Below are positions 1-9,429 of a stretch of DNA of 64,000 bases, piece after piece; position 1 is the first letter of the stretch, and each line of letters opens with the position of its first letter. This stretch comes from Armigeres subalbatus (lineage: Eukaryota; Arthropoda; Insecta; Diptera; Culicidae): NCBI RefSeq assembly GCF_024139115.2, contig NW_026942694.1:1-64000 (forward strand). Reading direction: 5' to 3'. The position numbers were made by a program, and so were the translations under genes. The notes under the pieces are model-generated. The model searched no databases, had not been told where the DNA came from, and saw only the letters and a list, made by a program, of their open reading frames with translations.

Positions 1-250
1 CTCAATAATCACATTAAGCCCAAAATTGAGCCTCTGTTTTTAACGGTATTTGACATTATTTAATAATAAAAATAACATACTTTTAGAATCAAAGATGTTG
101 GCGACGATTTTGATAGTGCCTAAAAATGGTCGGCGCGTTTTGTTACCAAGGAAACAGACAATATAGCATCACGAGTGGTGTTTTCGTGTGATTCTAAGCT
201 GGCCATGAACGCTCTTCCGAAAAGTTTTGAGTTCGACTGGTGGTGCTGAG

Positions 251-534
251 TGGGCCCTCCTTATCCGTGCGGTAAGACGCGCGGCTACAAAAGCAAGACC
301 ATGCTGAGGGTGGCTGGGTTCGATTCCCCTGAAAGCCGGTCTAGGGAATTTTCGGATTGAAATTGCCTCAACTTCCCTGGGCATAAAAGTATCATCGTGC
401 TAGCCTCACGATATACGAATGCAAAAATGGTAAACTGGCTTAGGAAACCTCGCAGCAGTTAATAACTGTGAAAGTGCTTAATGAACACTAAGCCGCGAGG
501 CGGCTCTGTCCTAGTGTGGGGATTTAATGCCAAT

Positions 535-565
<31 letters not shown>

Positions 566-570
566 AGAAG
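251..570 (+). mobile_element. tRNA-derived SINE, Feilai-like, copy 1
   Basis: A non-autonomous retroposon with a tRNA-like head. The head has a GGTAAGACGCGCGGC stretch (A-box region) and GGTTCGATTCC (B box), which together form an internal RNA polymerase III promoter. The body that follows is shared with the copies at 46.8 and 55.4 kb, and the copy ends in a GAA/AAG repeat tail (about 538-570). Mobilisation would depend on a LINE supplied elsewhere. No clear target-site duplication was seen, so this copy is probably older than the other two. The family name is from memory; the tRNA-like structure is seen directly. Confidence 0.85.
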
Positions 571-899
571 TACTGTCAAACAATCTGCACAGTAATGGAT
601 TACCCGTTATTTTGAATAATTTCATGTACAATTTGTTGTCAGAGAAACAAATGAACTTCACACTCAGCATACTGACAACTTCCAGAAATAACTACATGGG
701 CCTTCCCAAGGAATGAATGCAAAGTGTATAAAAGATTAGTTGATCGCAAAAGAGCAGCTTGCATTTCAAATGAATAGCAACCAAGTTCTAGGTATGAATG
801 TAAATAAATTCGATATTTTGTATTGGTGTGCATTGTGCAGGTCTCTACAGAAATTACGTTCCATTACGTCAAGCTTGTAGAAGATAAACGTCCATTTTT
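571..899. other. unassigned AT-rich interval
   Basis: Nothing recognisable. A 64-codon minus-strand open frame at 639-833 has no family resemblance I can name. Confidence 0.4.
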
Positions 900-1095
900 A
901 GTCTTTTGACGTAAAGCTACGTCCATAAGGGGAAGACTTCAGATACAGGGTGTAAATCCGAAATTTCCAAATTCGAGACCCGTCACGAGAATTAGGATAG
1001 ATTTCAAACGCTAATAGCGTCTTTATCTTTCGATGGATTTTCGAGGATTTGCTTATCATCACAGAATTCTGGAAACTCTCAGCAATTTGCCAATT
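900..1095 (+). repeat. dispersed repeat B, copy 1
   Basis: Begins with a near-palindrome of the type GACGTAAA-CTACGTC, followed by text shared with 1944-2130 and 5085-5285: 'gatacagggtg', 'aaatttccaaatt', 'gtctttatctttcgatgg'. The three copies are all in the same orientation and clearly diverged. No coding potential is visible, and the nature of the parent element is unknown. Confidence 0.65.
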
Positions 1096-1097
1096 TA

Positions 1098-1480
1098 TTG
1101 ATACTATTGATTATCAACGTTCAACTATTGAAAATGTTATTTCTTTCCAAATCGGGTGAAAAAATTCAATTCTGTTCATATAAATCCCCAACACGGTACA
1201 CATCAGATTGTAGTAAGGTACGGGCCTTTTTGATCCACTGCTGCTTTCGTTTTCCTGTGTATATAAAGCCCCTGTGTTTCGCGTGCGCGCGTCATTTTCA
1301 TTCTGGATGTCAAGGGAGAACGGACCAGGGCGGTTTTCAAGGCGATAACGCCTGTGGTTTGGTCTGTGGTGGTAAAAACTCAAACCTCATGGACGATTCT
1401 AATCAAGCGTGAGTTGAAACGCACCCAACCCAGCACCTTAAAACTCCTGGATGAGCGTTGAATCATCGTATGTTTTCTTT
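1098..1480. repeat. probable edge unit of the 1-6.6 kb repeat array
   Basis: The right part (about 1425-1475) contains the same phrases that follow the foldbacks at 3172 and 4213: 'cagcacct', 'aaaact(c)', 'ggatgag', 'gttgaatc', 'cgtatgttt'. The rest is GC-richer and open on both strands (104 and 89 codons), but neither frame resembles a known family. Confidence 0.45.
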
Positions 1481-1943
1481 GTTCTCCTTTGTTAAAAATG
1501 CAATGAAATTGACGTTTCTCGCATATAAATATTAGACACTCTTTCATGTATAAGCAATAAATTTCCCAAATTAACTCTTCGAATGCGTTTTAAACCAAAA
1601 TGATGTTTTGGCAAATGAGCGGAATGGATCCGTTTTAGCATTACAAATTCAAAGCGTGATGCATTCTTTGGGTGGATGCATCTCCACAGATGATTTCGTT
1701 CGCATCGGGAGGGCTCGTTGATTAAAATTCTGATGAGTGATGATGCGGATGAAATTTTTCGTTGGGTGGTGGTGGCGGTCGTGGCAACAGCAGTACATCT
1801 TTACTTCCGTGTTCCCAACAAAAGCATCTTTGAATCTGGCAATCAACGGGCGTGCTGTTGAGGTGCACATAAGTGAAAACAATCGGTTCTTTTCAGGACC
1901 ACCCATTATGTTTGGGAGGATGATTAAGTTGAAAAAAATTTTT

Positions 1944-2130
1944 TTTGACGTAAATCTACGTCTACAAGTAAGCAAGAACTCAGATACGGGGTGTAAAACG
2001 GAAATTCTTCAAATTCGAGATCGTCACCGAAATTAGGATAGATTCCAAACCTATTGAAGCGTCTTTATCTTTTCGATGAATTTTTTGCAATCACTAACTC
2101 TGCAGAAGTAAAATGATGGATTGAATCTAA
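1944..2130 (+). repeat. dispersed repeat B, copy 2
   Basis: Same series of blocks as 900-1095: the GACGTAAA-CTACGTC core, 'gatacggggtgtaaaacgg', 'attcgagatcgtcaccgaaa' and 'gcgtctttatctttt'. Same orientation as the other two copies. Confidence 0.65.
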
Positions 2131-2859
2131 TGAATTTTGCGTAACTGCTGCTGATTTAACTGCCAACCATCTCATGAATTTACTCGTTCAATCAAACCAA
2201 ATTCCTCCAATGAAAAATTTAATGCCCTGAAAAGGACAGATTTCAGATCCATGCGGTATTTCTAATCACCAACACAACAGCAACCATTCGATAGCGTCAG
2301 AATATCACAAAGAGTATTTCACTTTAAAATGCAGATGCTGGCTCTATGGATTTTACCGCTACTACTCGCAACATATTGCCATCGTTGGATTACTCTGTCG
2401 CGACGATCCTGTTTACGAGCGCCACCTTACGCCATCGAGTGGAACGAAGAGCGTGCGTCAGAAGGAGAAGCTGCAGAAATGTATTCGCATGGATGGAAAT
2501 TAAACCTGAAAAACAAAAAGTAACAGTCTATCTTACTAAAATTATAATCTTGACGGGAGAATTTCCCCACTGGTATTGATGCTAATCCATGCGAATAAAT
2601 TCTTTTGTAGCGTCCAAAAGTCTGACGCACGGTCGTGATCTCCGCCACCGACGAAAACTATCAGGAAAATATCAGATCAATATGAACTATTCCGGACTCA
2701 AAATTCGTCTCGCTTCAAATTACTGGCTTAAGAGTTGCTTTCACTGATGACAACCAATCGATGGTTCTTCAGACGTCACCGTTGCAGAAATATACACCAC
2801 CATAGCCTTGCCATACAATGTAGAGAAACACGCAAGAAAATTCCATCTCAGTGTTGTTG

Positions 2860-3190
2860 GTACGACGACGATCGCGCGACCCACACCATCGCCGGGAATA
2901 AAATTTCCGGTAGGAGCTCCACCGATGCCGAAGGTGGTATCACGGTCTGCTCTCCGCGATATCACGAACGAAATGCCTCGCGCGCGCGGAAGAGCTTTGC
3001 TTTCTTTGTAATCAATAAAGTTGAAACCTGTAGCCACGCCCCTTTGGTGAGTGTGTGACGGTTACACAATATTTGCAGCCATACCGGATGCCAACAAAGA
3101 GGCGGGACCACATGGAAGCCATCTTTATTGATTATAAGAAATCCGCTCTCCCGGCGCGCGCGAGACATTATTCAGCACCTAAAAAGCCTC
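2860..3190. repeat. foldback palindrome, copy a
   Basis: The left arm has a 'ttgtaatcaataaagttgaa' box and a GCCACGCCCCTTTGG box. The right arm has the complements, 'aaagaggcgggac' and 'tttattgattataagaaa'. The loop includes 'gtgtgacggttacacaatat', itself a small palindrome (gtgtgacggttacac). The layout is a foldback/MITE. No transposase is nearby. Confidence 0.7.
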
Positions 3191-3479
3191 ATGCGGATGA
3201 GTTGAATGATCGTATGTTTTTCTGTATGTATGTAGAAATCACGAGCGCGTCTAACTGGAGGAGCTGCAAACATTTGTTTCTTACAACAGCTATATGATTT
3301 TGAAAAAGTATCACCGGCGCTTGGCTTACTCAAGAAATCTACCTGCTGATACATTTACAGTTACATCAAACAATTGAAAACCGAAATACGCCATGCTCCA
3401 AAATTACGAGGTGACAATGTTAGAAAAGACAAAAGATAGGAAAAAATAACACGGTGTGTAGTGCCTCCCTGAGGTCACC

Positions 3480-3655
3480 TTTAAGGGGTGATCCTTTAAT
3501 TACAGGAACGCAAAAAATTCAAGGCATTTTCAACCCTCCTTCCCCTATGTGTCACACTTTTGTATGGAAGCATCTAAAAAATTATGTATGGGTCGTCGCT
3601 ACACTTCGCCCAACCCCTCCCCTCTAAGCGTTTCACGTAATTTGTGGACGCTCCT
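3480..3655. mobile_element. short inverted-repeat element (GGGTGATCC type MITE)
   Basis: The left end 'aaggggtgatcctttaatta' and the right end 'taatttgtggacgctccta' are imperfect inverted repeats; the full sequences also share an inner aacgc/gcgtt. The interior has no open frame. The element sits exactly between two units of the tandem array. I recall this class as very common in Aedes; the terminal symmetry is what the sequence shows. Confidence 0.6.
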
Positions 3656-3874
3656 AAGAGCCCACTTTCATTGATGGTGGCTGATTCGTTAGTACTTCCA
3701 TATCAAATATCATATCATATCATACCATATCCGCAAAAGAATATTGTACAAATTTCATAAAATTTGGCCAACAAAAACCCCCTGACAATAATAAGAGAAC
3801 CAAACCTGCCAAAGCCGTCAAATTCCCCTATTTTCAGACAAGAAGAATTTAATCTGAGGCGCTGCTATCGGGAT

Positions 3875-4225
3875 GTTGATGACGACGACCAGCGCGATCT
3901 CACATTTATCACGCAGGGAATAAGGAAAATTTCCGGTAGGAGCTCCGCCGATGCCGAAGAGGTGGGTACCATCGGTCTGCTCTCCGCTGACATCTCGAAT
4001 GGAAATGGCTTGCGCGCGCGGAAGAACTTCGCTTTCTTGTAATCAATAAAGTTGAACCTGTAGCCACCGCCCTTTCGAAAAGGTGTGTGACGGTTACACA
4101 ATATTTGCAGTCATACTCGGAGTGGAAAACAAAAGAGGCGGGACTAATGGGAAGGCCATCTTTTATTGATTATAAGAACTTAACTGCTCTCTCCCGCGCG
4201 CGCGTGGCATTTCAGCACCTAAAAG
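3875..4225. repeat. foldback palindrome, copy b
   Basis: Same order of boxes as copy a: 'tttccggtaggagctccgcc', GCGCGCGG, 'ttgtaatcaataaagttgaa', the small gtgtgacggttacac palindrome, 'aaagaggcgggac', 'tttattgattataagaa', GCGCGCGCG. Followed by 'cagcacctaaaagctcatgg'. Confidence 0.7.
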
Positions 4226-4747
4226 CTCATGGATGAGTTGAATCGTCGTATGTTTTGTAACCTATGTATGTAGAATCACGAGCGCTTGCGTCTAACGGAG
4301 AAGCTGCAAAAATGTTTTCGCATAGATGACTATCTACCAAAATTATAAGTCTTTCTCTGAATCGTGCTCTCGTGATTTCTAGCTTACCGACGGAAAAACA
4401 ATCTGCTATCACCAAGCAATTAAATCGTTTTACTTTGATCAAATCTATTCATCTCGCCTCGAAGTTATGACTTAAGAGCTAGCTTTCATTGATGGTAGCT
4501 AATCACTGTTAGTAGGGGAAATTACGGCTATGTGGCAGGTTTTTGTTCTATTATTGTCAGGGGTTTTCTGTAATCTAATTATGCTCAAATTTGACCTAAA
4601 CATTCTTTGCATATCAAAAGAATATTGTGGCAAAATTTCATAATAATTTAGTCAACAAAAACTCCCCCGACAATAATAGAACAAAACCTGCCAAAGCCGT
4701 CATTCCCTACATCATACAAGTAAAATTCTAAACTGAGCACTGCTAAT

Positions 4748-5060
4748 GTTTATGACGACGACCGCGCGACGCCACCGGCAGGGAATAAAATTTCCGGTGC
4801 AGGGGAGCTCCGAAAACGGTAGGAGCTCTCGAACGAAATAACTGCGCCGCGCTGGAAAGAGCTGTTTTCTGTGTAATCAATAAAGTTGAACCTGCTTAGC
4901 CACGCCCCTTTGGTGGTGTGTGACGGGATTACACAACATGTTGCAGTCAGCACTGGACAACAAAGACAGGCGCAGGACTAATGAAGCCATCTTTATTGAT
5001 TGTAAGAAAACTGCTCTCCCGCGCACGCGTGGCTCCATTCCAGTTCGAGACAACGCAGCA
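4748..5060. repeat. foldback palindrome, copy c
   Basis: Same boxes with more damage: 'aaaatttccggtgcagggga', 'taatcaataaagttgaacct', 'gccacgcccctttgg', then 'tttattgattgtaagaaaac'. Its right flank runs straight into repeat B, so the unit is cut short there. Confidence 0.65.
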
Positions 5061-5084
5061 CGTACGGACGTGTTTTTGTTCGCG

Positions 5085-5285
5085 CATTTTTGACGTTAAC
5101 TACGTCTATATGGGGAAGCCTCGGATACAGGGTGCAAAATAAAAATTTCCAAATTGGGATCGTCATCGCAAATCATGGAAGATTTCAAAACGGTTATGTA
5201 AGCGACCTTTATCTTTTGGACGGATTTTCGAGATTTTGTTATTAATAGATTCGGAAACTTTCCACCAATTTGCTAATTGTAAATA
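5085..5285 (+). repeat. dispersed repeat B, copy 3
   Basis: Contains 'gacgttaactacgtc', 'tcggatacagggtgcaaaat', 'gacctttatcttttggacgg' and the tail 'ggaaactttccaccaatttg', also present near 1069-1090. It interrupts the spacing between array units. Confidence 0.65.
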
Positions 5286-5904
5286 AATAATTTGTCTATA
5301 GTGCAACCGCTAGGAACTAGACAATTTTTCAGTGAAATAGTCTAGCGTGATTCTGAGCTCAATTACATGATGTTTGTCTAGCACAGCTTAACTACTCTTC
5401 TTGCTGTGGATTTAATTTTGAACAATGATCTTCAGTGATTGATAAGGATTGAGGAAAGCTTGATATAAGACAGAACTTTTCATATGGAACAAAAGCTTAT
5501 AATTGTTTGCTCGTACATCGGTAGCTTGGAATCCATACAGGTCATTACTGCCGGTCCGAGCGCGCGATACAAATGAAGGAGAAGCTGCAAATATGTATTC
5601 GCATGGATGGAAATAAAACCTTAAACAATTAGCAGGCTACCTACTAGAATTAGTAATCTTGATGGGAAATTTCACTTGACTGTTACTGCGCCATCCACGT
5701 GAATAATTATCAGCGGCGTCTTTATAACGCGCGCCAGTGATTCATGCTACCGATGGAAAACAATCTGCTATTACATCACCAAGCAATTAAGTTTTACTTT
5801 AGACAAAATTCATCTCTGCCTCAAAGTTGTGACTCTAAAGAGCTACTTTCTCTGATGGGTAGCCAATCATTAGTACATTTCTTAGACAAAGAAAAATTCG
5901 AATC

Positions 5905-6640
5905 TGAGCGCGAACGACCGGGCATGAACCACACCATCGGTGAGAAATGAAATTTCCGATAGCAGCTCCGCCGAAGCCGATGGTGGGACGCTACAATCTG
6001 CTTTTCTTCGCGACATCTCGAACGAAAGCCGCTCGCGCGCTCGGAAGAGCTGCTTTCTTGTAATCAATAAAGTTAAACCTGTAGTCACGCCCCTTTAGTA
6101 AAGTGTGTGACGGTACACAATATGTTGAAGTCATACCGGACAACAAAGAGGCGGGACTGAATGGGCCATGGCTTTATTGATTATAAGAAAACTGCCTTTC
6201 GCGCGCGTGGCATTTCATTTGAAATATCGCGGAGAGCGATCCCAGCATCGGTAGAGATGTCGCAAATTAATCTGATTTCTTCTGATTAATTAATTATTTT
6301 TGTGATAATCGATTACCTTGCCCAACGATTAATAACAACGCTATTCAATAATCGACAAGAACTCGAGAGTAATCTGATTAATCTGGATTTTTACGACAAC
6401 TAAATTAGATTTCGATTACTTCAAGTTAATCGATTCATCGTTATGATAATCGATTGGTACCCTGGATTCGATTTGGCTACTCAACGATAAATAGATTCAA
6501 TAATCGTCAAGAAGATCGAGAATAAACGATTGAGTTACTAATCGATTAATCGAGATTTTACGACATCTCTAAGCAATCGGCGGAGTTGCTGAGCATAATT
6601 TATCCAAATACATATGGGATATTGAACGGAGCAATTGCAT
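5905..6640. repeat. foldback palindrome, copy d, split by an hAT MITE
   Basis: Largest palindrome copy. The left arm has 'gcagctccgccgaagccgat' and 'ttgtaatcaataaagttaaa'. The right arm starts at 'gctttattgattataagaaa' and continues through 'agcatcgg'. It is then broken by the element at 6252-6571 and resumes with 'cggagttgctg', the complement of the left-arm box. The arms are therefore at least 150-200 bp once the insertion is ignored. Confidence 0.7.
6252..6571. mobile_element. hAT-like MITE (320 bp)
   Basis: Terminal inverted repeats are TAGAGATGTCG and CGACATCTCTA, with further symmetry inside (AAATTAATC / GATTAATCGAG). It is flanked by agcatcgg (6244-6251) and agcaatcgg (6572-6580), an 8 bp target duplication with one added base, as expected of hAT elements. 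The interior is dominated by TAATCGATTAATCG-type palindromic words and has no transposase frame. Confidence 0.75.
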
Positions 6641-6659
6641 TACCTGGGCGCTAATAACA

Positions 6660-8590
6660 CACGAAAGTTCTATGAGATAGTTAAACTGTTCACGTAAGGG
6701 CCACGTGCCACAACCCTGATATGTGCAAGGACATAAACGGAACCTTCTTACATGAACGAGCGTGAGGTGATCCAAAGGTGGCGGCAGCACTACGAAGAGC
6801 ACCTTGAATGGCGATGTGGCAGGACGAAGATGGCGGTATGGTGATGGACCTGGAGAACGCAAGCGCAGTGACATAATTCTACCGGCTCCGGATCTCCAGG
6901 AAATCCAGGAGGAGATTGACCGACTGAAAGAACAATAAGCTCCCTGGGGTTGACTTAAACTACCAGGAGAGCTTATTTAAACACGGTCAGGTGAGGGCAC
7001 TGGCTAGAGCGCTGCACTGGGTCAATACCAAGATTTGGGAGGAGGAAGTTTTGCCGCAGGAGTGGATGGAAGGTGTCGTGTGTCCCAGATTCTACAAAAA
7101 GGGCGATAAAGCTGGATTGTAGCAACTACCGCGCAATCACATTGTTGAACGCCGCCTACAAGGTACTCTCCCAAATTTTGATGCCGTCGACTCAGCACCA
7201 ATCTGCAAGGGAGTTCGTGGGGCAGTACCAGGCGGGTTTTATGGGCGAAACGCTCCACCACGGACCAGGTGTTCGCCATTCGCCAAGAAATACCTGCCAG
7301 AAATGCCGTTAGAATACAACGTGCCCACACATCATCTATATTCATCGACTTCAAAGCCACGCATATGATACCAATCGATCACGGGACCAGCTATGGCAGC
7401 TAATGCACGAACACGGTTTTCCGGATAAACTGGACACACGATTTTCTGATCAAAGCGACGATGGACTCGGGTGATGTGCGTAGTTCGGAGTTTCTTTAGG
7501 GGCATTCTCGAGTCGCCTTCGAAACCCGCAGCAGAGGGTTACGGCAACAGCGTACCAGATGGGGTTCCTTTCGTGTTTGCTATCTCAACATCGCTTTGGA
7601 AGGGTAATACGAAGAGCAGGGATTAACATCAGTGAGTGGTACAATTTTCAATAAGTCCGTCCAGCTATTTGGTTTCAGCCGGACGATGACATAGAATATA
7701 TTATGGCATACGTAATCTTTGAGAAGTATGGAGGAAGCCTACATCAGACGCTTTGAAGAGGGAAGCTAAGCGGATCGGACTAGTCATCAACACGTTTTGG
7801 AAGACGAAGTACGCATGATAGGCAGAGGTTCAAGAGGAAGACAATGTGCGGAGCCACCCACCGCGAAGTTTGCATCGGTGGTGAATGAGCATCAGAGGTG
7901 GTAGAAGAATTTGTGTGCTTGGGCTCACTGGTGACTGTGCCGAAAATGACAACAGAAGAGAAATTGCTGGAGATGCATAGTGGCTAAAGGAATCATTGCA
8001 TTACGTACTTTTGGGACTCCGCAAGACGCTCCGATCGAATAGAGTTCGCCGCCGTACCAAACTGACAATCTACAAAACGTTCAAATTAGAACCCGGTAGT
8101 CCTCTACGGACACGAGGGTTACCTGGACGATGCTCGTGGAGGACCAATCGCGCACTTGGAGTTTTCGGAAAGGAAAGGTGCTGCGTACCATCTACGGTGG
8201 GTTACAGATGGCGAGGACGGTACCGTGGAGAGAGAGCGAATGAACCACGAATTGCATCAGCTGCTGTTGGGAGAACCATCCATCAGTTCAGCACCTGCGA
8301 AAACTCTGGACGACTGCGATGGGCCGGGCACGTAGCCAGAATGTCGTGACAGCAACCCGGTGAAAAATGGTTCTCGAGCCAAACGATCCGACGGAGCACA
8401 ACGAAGGCGAGGGTGCGCAGCGGGCAAGGTGGATCGATCAGGTGGAAGATGAAAGCCTGCGGACCCTCCGTAGACTGCACAAGTGGTTGGCGACGTGTAG
8501 CCATGGACCGAGCCGAATGGAAGAAGACCTCTTATATACCGCACAGGCCGCTTCGGCCTACCTTAGTCTGGCAAATAAATAATAATAATA
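6660..8590 (+). pseudogene. non-LTR retrotransposon, reverse-transcriptase half, decayed
   Basis: The 5' half is missing; recognisable text begins in the linker before the reverse transcriptase and runs to the 3' end. Readable in shifting frames are the thumb-like EREVIQRWRQHY near 6760, NYRAITLLNAAYKVLSQIL at about 7124-7180, QAGF near 7230, VPTHH and FIDFKA (palm motif A region) near 7322-7360, TIFNKS near 7640, and the C-terminal RLRWAGHVARMS (ends 8349) and MDRAEW near 8503. Many frameshifts and stops make it non-functional. The 3' end carries an AATAAATAATAATA tail ending near 8590. The closest relative in the window is 19610-22230, on the other strand. I do not assign a clade firmly. 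Confidence 0.85.
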
Positions 8591-8599
8591 CAATGTTAA

Positions 8600-9310
8600 T
8601 ATGGGATATTGGAAAAATTGGTTCTTCTCAGGGCTTCCATTCTATACAAAGGAAGATTGAGGCGAGGGCGAACTTTTTTCAAAGTGCAAATTAACTTTGC
8701 TTGGAGACGCGCATAAAGGTTGCCTGGCGTCCGTCGAAGTTAGATGTCACGAAACGCGCGCGCCGGAGGGAGATGCTACAAATATGTTATTCGAATGGAT
8801 GGAATATTCAGCGGCAGTCAAGTTAGAAATCCTTTTCAAGATTCTTATTTGGTTTTGTTGACTTCCAGCCATATGGCGTGGGTCATTAATGGTCGCTGCA
8901 ATTGAAGATCTGAAATATGCATTATATTGGGAACTAATCGACTTCTTCTCCAGTATGGACACCATTTTAAATATATGAGAAGACTGTTGAGGCGAGACTG
9001 AATTTGTCTTCAGGTACGAGTCGTCGTAGCAGAATTGGCGCTGCCGTTCGATAGCATGAATAAACGAGCGTGTATTGTAGAGAGCTGCGCAAATATGTAT
9101 TCTGCACTGGCACTCAGATTCTTCTATTTCACCAAACTGTTTTGCAACGATGAAGTTACGTCGAAGGCGGTCGTGCTCTTGTACACAACCCTTAAAGGTG
9201 ATTTTTATCTGAATGTATATCGTTGACAGTGATTCTTTCTGAAACAGTACAGTATCCCGGGTTACAGTGTAGCTGCTTGATTTATCACATTCAAGACTTA
9301 CCACTGGCTA
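8600..9310. repeat. relatives of the array flank, with a chance 185-codon frame
   Basis: The 'gctacaaatatgttattcga' word near 8772 and the 'agctgcgcaaatatgtattc' word near 9083 match the array phrase at 5585 and 2470. 'gaagattgaggcgag' (8651) and 'gactgttgaggcgag' (8983) show an internal duplication of about 330 bp. The minus-strand open frame 8747-9304 is the longest open stretch near here but resembles nothing I know, and its end lies in the repeat. Confidence 0.5.
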
Positions 9311-9429
9311 AGGTGTTAAGTATTTATGTTAGAAGAATCGGTTCTAATTCAAGCTTCAATTGAACAAAAGGTTGTGATAACACCTGGTTCTTAGAGCACT
9401 TGCAGTTGGAACGTGGCATGAAGATGGGT

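Larger units (their letters stand above)
2330..6640. repeat. diverged tandem array of foldback-containing units
   Basis: At least four successive units run head to tail, with starts recognisable by the phrase 'gagct(a)actttcattgatggtagccaat' near 2728, 3658, 4472 and 5837. Each unit then has 'tttccggtaggagctccgcc', a palindrome whose arms contain 'taatcaataaagtt' and 'ctttattgattataagaaa', a 'cagcacctaaaagctcatgg' stretch, and an 'agctgcaaatatgtattcgc' stretch. Units are about 0.8-1.4 kb and differ by indels and by inserted elements. GCGCGCG runs at the palindrome shoulders raise local GC. Short open frames here are accidental. Confidence 0.7.

Noticed and set aside
251..330. Possible tRNA gene
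   Set aside because: A and B boxes are present, but the cloverleaf is not complete, and a shared body and GAA tail follow, which marks a SINE. The same applies at 29.4, 46.8, 51.9, 54.7, 55.4 and 61.2 kb.
8747..9304. 185-codon minus-strand frame
   Set aside because: No domain or start context, and it overlaps repeat words that recur at 2.4, 4.3 and 5.6 kb.
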